Source of the DNA: an uncultured Thermoguttaceae bacterium | GTDB lineage: Bacteria > Planctomycetota > Planctomycetia > Pirellulales > Thermoguttaceae | Direction: 5' to 3' | DNA length: 59,909 nucleotides | NCBI GenBank assembly: GCA_938084835.1 | Contig: CALKER010000022.1 | Span: 1 to 59,909 of the forward strand | Shown: positions 49,940-59,909 of the stretch, in pieces | How the letters are laid out: each line of letters opens with the position of its first letter | How positions within the stretch are numbered: the stretch's first letter is position 1 | Notes under the pieces: generated by a model | What the model saw: only the letters and a program-made list of their open reading frames with translations | What the model was told of the DNA's origin: nothing | The model's database searches: none | Translations under genes and position numbers: made by a program

Positions 49940-51520
49940 TCACGGCTGCTCTCCACAGTCTGCCGTGGGTCTGGGAGCGCTTCGGCCGCTGGCCTTGGAT
50001 TGTTCGAGAAGAGACTTCAGCTCTGTCACGATGTCCGGACGTTCAGCGTAGAGATTCTTCCTCTCCCCTGGATCCGTGTCCAGGTTATAAAGGGCGACAG
50101 GGGCCGGGTCGGGAATGTGGAAGGGCTTCAGGGCAGGGTCACGCTCGTAGTTGTTTCCGCCGGAGCCGGGGTGGTCGAGGTACTTCCATGGACCGCGCCG
50201 GATGGAGAGAGTGCGCCCACCCCCGAAAGCTTGCACGAGAAGATAGGGACGAATAGGCGTTCGATCTTCGCCCAGCAGCGCGGGCAGCAGGTTGAAGCTG
50301 TCCTCGGCGGCGTTATCAGGCAACTTCACCCCGATGATGGCGGCGATGGTGGCCATCACGTCGGTGAGGCTAATCATCTGCGCACTGGTGGTGCCGGGTT
50401 TGACTTTGCCGGGCCAGCGGACGATGAAAGGCACGCGATGACCGCCCTCCCAACTGTCACGTTTCATGCCGCGCCATGGCCTCGCGCCATCATGAGCGTA
50501 CTCGGCACGCATATGAACGACACTGGTCGTCTCCGGGCCATTGTCACTGGTAAAGATGACCAGCGTGTTGTTGCCGACACCGAGCTCTTTGACCGTGGCC
50601 AAAAGTTCGCCGACCACCCAGTCCAGCTCGTAGATGAAATCGCCATGCGGACCCGCTTTGGTGGCGCCTTTGAACCGCGGTGCCGCGAAGGACGGAAGAT
50701 GGACGGCCTGGGTGGCGTGGTAAAGGAAGAAGGGCTTGTGCGGCGTCTGGCGGACATGTTGTTTAAGGAACTCACGACTCTTTTCCAGAAACACCAAATC
50801 CACCTCTTCCATCGGAAAGTTTGGTGCCATTAACCCGGGACGGCAGTCGTTGGCCCAGGGGTGTTGAGGCAGCTGGGATTTATCGAGTGGGGTGGTCGGC
50901 GGCACGGGTACGCGGTCGTCTTCGATAAAGGCGTAGAGCCAGTCGGTGGTGGGGCAGCAGGCTGTGCCGAAGAACTTATCAAAGCCATGATCCAAAGGGC
51001 TGCCCACAATGCGGCGAGAAAAATCCACTCGCCGTATAGCATCGATACCATCGCCGCGAACAGGTTGCCCCTCTTTGTCGAAAAACGTCAATCCGAGGTG
51101 CCATTTCCCCACACAGGCAGTGGCATAACCATTCGCTCGAAGCATCGCAGGCAACGTCAGCCGACCCGGCGCAATCAACGAAGGTCCTCCGACGCCAGTA
51201 AAGACGATACCGCCATTGGGAACCCGAAAGGGCATTTGGCCCGTGAGTAAACCGTAGCGTGACGGCGTGCACACTGTGGCTGGGCTGTGTGCGTCGGTGA
51301 AGCGCATTCCCTCTCGGGCAAGACGATCAATATTCGGCGTAGGCACCTTCGACTGGTCATTGTAGCAACCCACATCGCCGTAACCGAGGTCGTCGGCGAG
51401 GATCAACAGGATGTTGGGCCTAACGGTCGAAGCCTCGCGGGCAAACGCAGGATCGGTGCACCACCCCAGCACAGCAGCCATCAGCAAGATGTTAAACCGC
51501 CTGATCGTTTTGGCTGTCAT
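49940..51520 (-). CDS. Secreted formylglycine-dependent sulfatase
   Basis: 526 residues from ATG 51520 (AGGGGT upstream); a longer frame starts at 51598. The signal peptide is NILLMAAVLGWCTDPAFA. The type I sulfatase core is clear: RPNILLILADDLGYGDVGCY with the paired metal-binding Asp residues, and VCTPSRYGLLTG with Cys84, which is converted to formylglycine in CxPxR motifs. GKWHLG, FTSDNGPE and the C-terminal KYLDHPG are also typical. It removes sulfate esters, probably from polysaccharides. A sulfatase-maturating enzyme must be encoded elsewhere. It neighbours an esterase and a broken glycoside hydrolase. Confidence 0.93.
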   Translation of the reverse strand: MTAKTIRRFNILLMAAVLGWCTDPAFAREASTVRPNILLILADDLGYGDVGCYNDQSKVPTPNIDRLAREGMRFTDAHSPATVCTPSRYGLLTGQMPFRVPNGGIVFTGVGGPSLIAPGRLTLPAMLRANGYATACVGKWHLGLTFFDKEGQPVRGDGIDAIRRVDFSRRIVGSPLDHGFDKFFGTACCPTTDWLYAFIEDDRVPVPPTTPLDKSQLPQHPWANDCRPGLMAPNFPMEEVDLVFLEKSREFLKQHVRQTPHKPFFLYHATQAVHLPSFAAPRFKGATKAGPHGDFIYELDWVVGELLATVKELGVGNNTLVIFTSDNGPETTSVVHMRAEYAHDGARPWRGMKRDSWEGGHRVPFIVRWPGKVKPGTTSAQMISLTDVMATIAAIIGVKLPDNAAEDSFNLLPALLGEDRTPIRPYLLVQAFGGGRTLSIRRGPWKYLDHPGSGGNNYERDPALKPFHIPDPAPVALYNLDTDPGERKNLYAERPDIVTELKSLLEQSKASGRSAPRPTADCGEQP

Positions 51521-51719
51521 GGATTGCACCCCTGATTCAGTTGGCAAAGGGAAGTGGTCGTTTGCCATTTTTTCTCGCTCGAGGTTCCTCTTCTTCATCC
51601 GATTGGTTTGCCAGAGTCCGGGGGCAATAGTGCCACGAAGGAACGTTGCTCTATGAGGGAACTTTTCTCCTAGTCGTTGTCTAGCAGAAAATGACAGCTG
51701 CCTAATTTATCGCACATTT

Positions 51720-52874
51720 TTATCGCTGTCCCTCTGCGCGCGGTGGACAAGACTTGAAGAAGTTCCACACGGCCTCGCGGAAGTCGAAATCACGGCAGGT
51801 CCTGCCAACCAACAAATCAAGCCTCTGGGAGCGAGTGCCGGGTAATGTGTGACCGCCGCCCTGGATCAGCCAGTATTCCATCTTCACGCCTCCCTCACCC
51901 GGCGGCCAGCGCCGCACACGAGTCCGGCAACCGTCGTTGGGATCAGCGTCAGGAAGGAGTTCTTCAGTGGGTTCCCCGGTAATCCCGTTGCGTTTGAGGT
52001 AGAGCTCGAGCATTCTCTCGGTAGAAACAATGCGCCCGCCGCGATCACTACCGGCAATGGGTCCCCCACCAATCGGCACCAGCGGGTCGGCATCACCTTG
52101 AATAACAAGCAACGAGATCGGGTGGCTGGGCTCAAAATCAGCGGCCACCGGTTCGGCCAGCCCGCCGATGATCGGCGCAATCCCCGCAAATAGGTCAGCT
52201 GCTTTGGCGGCCAGATAATGGCAAAAAATTCCTCCGTTGGAGCCGCCCGTGGCGAAGATCCGGGAGCGATCAATCGGGTGATGTTTGGCCAGTTCGTCCA
52301 CAATCGCACGGACAAACTTAATGTCGTCCACACCTTCCTGTTGGGAGGCGATCCGCGGAGCGTTGCGTCCGTCGTTCCAATGTCTCTGCCAAGCGGAAGG
52401 ATAAACCGCCAGGAAATTCTCTTTCGCCACCAGTTCGCCGAAATTGGCCCTGACAAGCATGTTTTCCGCTTGCCCGCCGCCACCGTGAAACACAAACAGC
52501 ACAGGGAGCATTCCTTTTGGCGACTTCGGAGCCTGAACAAGGAAGAACCGTTCCCTTCCGTCCACGATCAGTGTGTGGGCTTTCTGGACCACTCCCTTTG
52601 GCGGCGGTAAAAGAGGATCTCTTTCTAACCTGCCGACCGCCTGATTGCGAAAGGCAGGCTGAATCTCCGCAGGAGAGAGCGTGCCGTCATAGTCGCTTTC
52701 TGCCGAGGTCAGAAACCGCCCGAGACGCGGAAACATCTCCACTTCCTCGGCCAAGAGCCTCCCATCACCGTTCCGGTCAAGTTCCTTTAACCGCTCCACG
52801 AGACCGCCACCTTGCTGCGGGAGAAACATCAACACGGTAATAGAAATTGTGAGAGAGACCATCTCTGTCTTCAT
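51720..52874 (-). CDS. Secreted esterase/poly(3-hydroxybutyrate) depolymerase-like protein with EF-hand motifs
   Basis: 384 residues from ATG 52874; the frame is open to 52964 but the signal peptide (MKTEMVSLTISITVLMFLPQ) begins here. Two calcium-binding EF-hand-like loops follow: LDRNGDGRLLAEE (about 31-43) and ESDYDGTLSPAE (about 58-69). The alpha/beta-hydrolase domain has the oxyanion region FVFHGGGG, the nucleophile Ser in ATGGSNGG, Asp in IQGDADPLVP and His in IQGGGHTLPG. This is the LpqC/feruloyl esterase-like group. It probably removes acyl groups from polysaccharides, in keeping with the sulfatase 200 bases downstream. Confidence 0.88.
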   Translation of the reverse strand: MKTEMVSLTISITVLMFLPQQGGGLVERLKELDRNGDGRLLAEEVEMFPRLGRFLTSAESDYDGTLSPAEIQPAFRNQAVGRLERDPLLPPPKGVVQKAHTLIVDGRERFFLVQAPKSPKGMLPVLFVFHGGGGQAENMLVRANFGELVAKENFLAVYPSAWQRHWNDGRNAPRIASQQEGVDDIKFVRAIVDELAKHHPIDRSRIFATGGSNGGIFCHYLAAKAADLFAGIAPIIGGLAEPVAADFEPSHPISLLVIQGDADPLVPIGGGPIAGSDRGGRIVSTERMLELYLKRNGITGEPTEELLPDADPNDGCRTRVRRWPPGEGGVKMEYWLIQGGGHTLPGTRSQRLDLLVGRTCRDFDFREAVWNFFKSCPPRAEGQR

Positions 52875-53236
52875 ACGTTTTTCTTTGCTTGCGTGCCTCA
52901 GTTCGTCCCCACAGACGTTCCCCTGCGCCCCAGATCCGAAACAATTTCGGCCTCCGGTCGCCATTATAAGCTCAGGCCGTTGCCTGATGAACTCTTCGAA
53001 GGCCTTGAAGCATCAAATCAGGTAACGGTTGTACTTGTCCTGGATTGAGACGGAACATCCTTCGTGAGATGAAAAGATTCATATCTTCCCGCAACGGATA
53101 GCAGCTGGAGAAAAGCAGAGCATAGCCCTTTTTCGATTGCTCCATTCCGCGCCGTACTTGGCGTCGTCACTTACGTTCACAACGTAACTTGATAAGCCGA
53201 AAAGCCCTCCGTTGCGTGGTATCCCGGCGTGCTTTT
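52875..53236. other. Gap at the left edge of the defence locus
   Basis: No frame here is convincing. It joins the chromosomal carbohydrate genes to the helicase remnant and may contain the boundary of acquired DNA, although I see no repeat or attachment site. Confidence 0.35.
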
Positions 53237-53522
53237 TAATATTACGAGCGGTTGCTCTCTGGAAGCCAGCTCCGGGATGCAAAGATCACTCCTGCGGAGG
53301 CCAGCTTCGACGAAGACGCGCACCGCTTTGGGTTGGGGATGGAAGCTTTCAGGCTGGGGATCGCCTATCAGTATGACCCCTATTTTTGCCTTTCTATCGC
53401 TCATGTCGATCCCCTTCCCCAGCAGCTTGAGGCGGTCTATCAATACTTTGCCTCCTGCGTCGCGTGTTCGCTTTTTATCGGCCGATGACACCGGTGCCGG
53501 GAAGGGCATGAGGGCGGGCTGA
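53237..53522 (+). pseudogene. N-terminal remnant of an SNF2-type helicase
   Basis: One plus-strand frame reads YERLLSGSQLRDAKI, FDEDAHRFGLGMEAFRLG, YDPYFCLSI and VDPLPQQLEAVYQYF, which is the N-terminal and Q-motif region of a large family of bacterial SNF2 helicases that precede their ATPase with 'DPLPHQLEAVY'. At about 53445 the sense shifts by one frame into RVRFLSADDTGAGKGMRAG, a damaged Walker A motif (expected ADDPGAGKT), and stops at 53520-53522. The remaining roughly thousand residues are gone. It lies just upstream of an intact drmD-like helicase gene on the same strand. Confidence 0.75.
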
Positions 53523-53809
53523 CTTTTGGCAGAGTGAAAATGACAGAGTGAAAAACGGCGAGGGTGGGTTTCTCGGACGTCGGTCGTGGTGCCCCGCGGT
53601 ATCGCTTTCGGTTGGCAGTGGGAGCTTCACGAACGGGTCCCAATGAAAGTCTTTGCAACAATGGCCTATGATCGATCACCCATGCCGGCGAGCTCGGCTG
53701 TGAGCGAGCCGAAAAGTGTGGCGGCCGGGGTGGTACCGTAACTTTTTGCCGGGGATTTGGGACCGGGTGCCACCCGGCAGATTGGAACTTGGTTAAAAGG
53801 GAGAAAACT

Positions 53810-56700
53810 GTGAGGCAGGGCTGCATTGTTCACTTTCGCAACCGGGACTGGGTCGTACAATCCACGGACGAGGACGAAGTGGTGCTGCTCCGCCCGCTTA
53901 CAGGCACGAGCGACGACGTGGTGGCTGTGCACCGGCGCCTGACGCAGCTTTTAAGCTGCACGTTTCCTTCGGAGTGTATCTCTCCGTCGCAGTTTCCGCT
54001 TCCGAGAGCGGACTCTGTGGCAGACGCGCAGAGCGTGGAACTCCTTTGGCAGGCCGCCCGCCTGTTGCTCCGCGAGGGGGCCACGCCTTTTTGCTCGTTG
54101 GGCCGTATCTCCGTCCGCCCCCGGACGTACCAACTGGTACCCCTCATGATGGCCTTGCGCTTGAGCCCCGTGCGCATGCTCATCGCCGACGACGTGGGCG
54201 TGGGTAAGACCATCGAGGCGGGCCTGATCATCCGGGAGCTGTGGGAACGAGGGGAGATCGCCCGGTTGGCCGTTCTCTGCCCGCCCTACTTGTGCGACCA
54301 GTGGCAGAAGGAGCTGGTGGAGAAATTCCACCTGGACGCAGTGGTAATTGGTTCGGGGACCATCGGGCAGCTGGAGCGCCGCTTGCCCTCGGATCGCACT
54401 GTGTACCAGCACTATCCCGTCCAGGTCATCAGCATCGACTTCGTGAAGCACGAGCGCAATCAGCACACCTTTGTTATGCACGCGCCCGAGCTGATCGTGG
54501 TGGACGAGGTTCATGGCTGTACGGGAGGTCGTAGCGCAGAGGAGCACCTGCGGTACGAACTACTGCGGGAGTTAGCGCGCGACCCCAGGCGGCACTTGAT
54601 CCTCCTGACGGCCACCCCGCATAGTGGCATCCCCGAAGCTTTCCAGCGCCTGCTCGGCCTGCTGAACCCAGAGTTCGAAAAGTGGGACCTGGCTCATCTG
54701 GATGAATCCCAACGAAAAGTTCTCGCCCGGCATTTCGTGCAGCGAACGCGGAAGGACATCCAGAAGTATGAGGACATCCAGAAGTATGGGGAGTCCAATC
54801 AGTGCTTCCCCCAGCGCGAAGCGAAGGACCGCACCTACACGCTCTCGCCCAGTTACCTGCGTCTTTTTGAAGAGGTGTACAAATACTGCCAGGGGATCGT
54901 CCACAGCGGCCAAGAGCTTCAAGAGCACCGCCGGCGGATGCGGTGGTGGAGTGCCTTAGCCTTGCTTCGCTGTGTTATGTCGAGCCCCCGAGCGGCAAAG
55001 GCCGCCCTCCAACGGCGGCGGAGAGGGCCGGAACCGCCGGATGGCGAGGATGACTACGACACTTCGCTCGTGTACGAGCCGGACAGCCGCTTCCCCACCG
55101 ACGAGATCCCCACGCCGCTCTTGAGCCAGGCAGAGACGGACCTGGCGGACGCCGAAGGGAGTCGGCTGCGGGAGCTGGAGCGCATGACCGAGGCTATCTC
55201 GGAAGGCGAGGACAACAAGCTGGCCGAGTGCATCCGGATCGTCCGGGAGCTTCTGCGCGATGGCTTCAACCCCGTGGTGTGGTGTTTTTACGTGGAAACT
55301 GCCGAGTACGTCGCCGAAAAGCTCCAGGCAGCCCTGGCCGCTGAGGCGCAGGTTCTGTGTCTCACTGGAAGAGTGGGGGAGGAGGAGCGGCGACTGAAGG
55401 TGGAAGAGTTCATGAGGGAGCCTGGCCGGCGGGTGCTGGTGGCCACCGACTGCCTCAGCGAGGGCATTAACCTCCAGAAGGGCTTTAACGCGGTGGTGCA
55501 CTACGACCTCCCCTGGAACCCCAACCGGCTGGAGCAGCGGGAAGGGCGTGTGGACCGCTACGAACAGCAAAGCCCCGTAGTGCGAGCGGTTCGCTTTTAC
55601 GGGAGGGACAACCCCGTCGACGGCGCGGTGATCCGTGTGCTTTTGAACAAGGCCGAAGAGATCCGGCAGAGCTTGGGGACATACGTACCCGTGCCTCAAG
55701 AGGAGCGCTCCGTGGTGGAAGCGCTGGTCCATGCTTTGTTCTTTGGTCGCGAGCGGCCTGACCCTCAGCTACTGCTTCCCCTAGAGGAGGATCCGCTCCC
55801 GGAATTGCACCGAAAATGGGAGCTCGACGCCCGGCGGGAGAAGGAAACCCGTACCCGCTTCGCCCAGCACGCCCTTAAGCCGGAGGAGGTCCGCCGAGAG
55901 CTGGAGGCCACGGATCGTGTGTTGGGCGACCCGGCCGCGGTGCGAAACTTCGTCTTGACAGCCTGCGAAAAACTTGGAATTCAGGTGAGGCAAAGCCCTC
56001 AGCATCCCGATGTTTGGGAAATCGTCACCGAGCGTGCGGCTTTGGAGGGGACTCCTGAGGCAGTGCGCCGGGCGCTCCCTACAGACCGTCGGGGGCGGTG
56101 GCGGGTGACCTTTACTAGCCCCACCCCTCAGGGCGCAGAGTACCTGGGCCGTAACCACCGGTTTGTGACGGCGCTGGCCCGCTTCCTGTTCGAGCAAGCC
56201 TTTTCCGGAGAGAGGCAGGCCGTGACGGCCCAGTGCGGGGCCATCCGAACACGAGCGGTGGACCGGCTCACCGCCCTCTTTCTCCTGCGACCACGGTTCC
56301 AGATCCTTCAGGCGAACCGACCGTCGGTGCTCGCGGAGGAAGTGCTGGTGGTCGGCTGGCTGGTTTTTAGGGGACAGTGGCTGGCTCCCAAACGGGCCCT
56401 CGCTCTCCTCACAGCCGAGCCGGTAGCCAACATCCCCAGCTCCGAAAAAAAGGAGCTCGTCTCCAACGTGCTGAAAGAGATTCAGCGGATATTCAGCGGG
56501 AGTGATCCGTCCACGAACGGAAGTGACGACTCCAAAAAACTGTGGCGGATCCTTGAGGATAGGGCTAAGGAGCTGAAGGAGGCCCATCGCCGCGTGCGCC
56601 AAAGCGTCGGCCAAACGGTCCGCGGCCTCGATGTCGAACCGCAATGGCCTCCGGACCTCCTGGGGATCTTGGTCCTTCAACCGTCTTTGGAGCTAGGACG

Positions 56701-56704
<4 letters not shown>
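53810..56704 (+). CDS. drmD: DISARM class 1 SNF2-like helicase DrmD
   Basis: 964 residues from GTG 53810, six bases after AGGGAG; a TTG at 53789 has no ribosome site. The N-terminal RQGCIVHFRNRDWVV and LLRPL region matches the DrmD opening. Helicase motifs: LIADDVGVGKTIEAG with Walker A Lys133, DEVH at 232-235, LLTATPHSG, a second RecA domain with VWCFYVETAEYVAEKL and VLVATDCLSEGINLQKGF, and the arginine-finger QREGRVDRYEQ. DrmD defines class 1 DISARM, which restricts phages together with a methyltransferase and DrmABC. Its stop overlaps the methylase start (ATGA). A sampled line is 65% G+C. Confidence 0.85.

Positions 56705-59909
<3,205 letters not shown>

Noticed and set aside
49862..50833. 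323-codon plus-strand frame
   Set aside because: It is antisense to the sulfatase gene, whose motifs are complete in the other strand.
53177..53509. 110-codon minus-strand frame
   Set aside because: It is the antisense of the helicase remnant, and the plus-strand reading is recognisable.
53951..56680. Long minus-strand frames under drmD
   Set aside because: Antisense frames expected in GC-rich coding DNA; they contain no motif, while the plus strand has complete helicase motifs.

Overview
The window reads as chromosome from a planctomycete, probably a Pirellulales-type bacterium. The lineage call rests on a BBP7-type outer-membrane barrel protein, the Chlamydiae/Verrucomicrobia/Planctomycetes 'small basic protein', an rpmF-fabD-fabG-acpP-fabF stretch, several twin-arginine-like secreted enzymes, a PQQ-type propeller, a sulfatase and a GH26 enzyme. 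Genes are mostly solitary on either strand. By my sum of the called genes only about two thirds of the window is coding, with many gaps of 0.4-1.5 kb.

Layout. 0-13 kb: a zinc alcohol dehydrogenase, a very large secreted tandem FAD oxidoreductase, two polytopic membrane proteins of glycosyltransferase-C style, an NRAMP-like transporter lacking the usual metal-binding motifs, and thioredoxin reductase. 14-19 kb: BBP7 barrel, an exported TIM-barrel isomerase-like protein and a PQQ-propeller protein. 20.5-29 kb: ribosomal protein L32 and fatty-acid synthesis genes (fabD, fabG, acpP, fabF), then a secretin-like orphan and a ketosynthase homologue that has lost its catalytic Cys. 29-38 kb: a HEAT-repeat protein, an exported Gfo/Idh/MocA protein, DUF2784, larB, nnrD, tRNA-Arg(CCG), the small basic protein and a GNAT enzyme. 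39-41 kb: an iron-type alcohol dehydrogenase overlapping a PfkB sugar kinase by 4 bases. 42.8-53 kb: a polysaccharide-related and partly decaying stretch (GH26 with carbohydrate-binding domain, a broken glycoside hydrolase, a sulfatase, an esterase with EF-hand motifs).

The right edge (53.2 kb to the end) differs. It holds the broken start of one SNF2-type helicase, then an intact DrmD-like SNF2 helicase whose stop overlaps the start of a very large Eco57I/PglX-like adenine methyltransferase that runs off the window. This pair is the beginning of a class 1 DISARM-type anti-phage locus. The sampled bases there are richer in G+C than the rest, and the flank contains gene remnants, which fits a defence island laid down in a region of turnover. 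The other drm genes would lie beyond the window.

Gene starts were chosen by eye from Shine-Dalgarno-like sequences and family fit. Function calls come from recognising motifs and family-like sequence, not from database searches.
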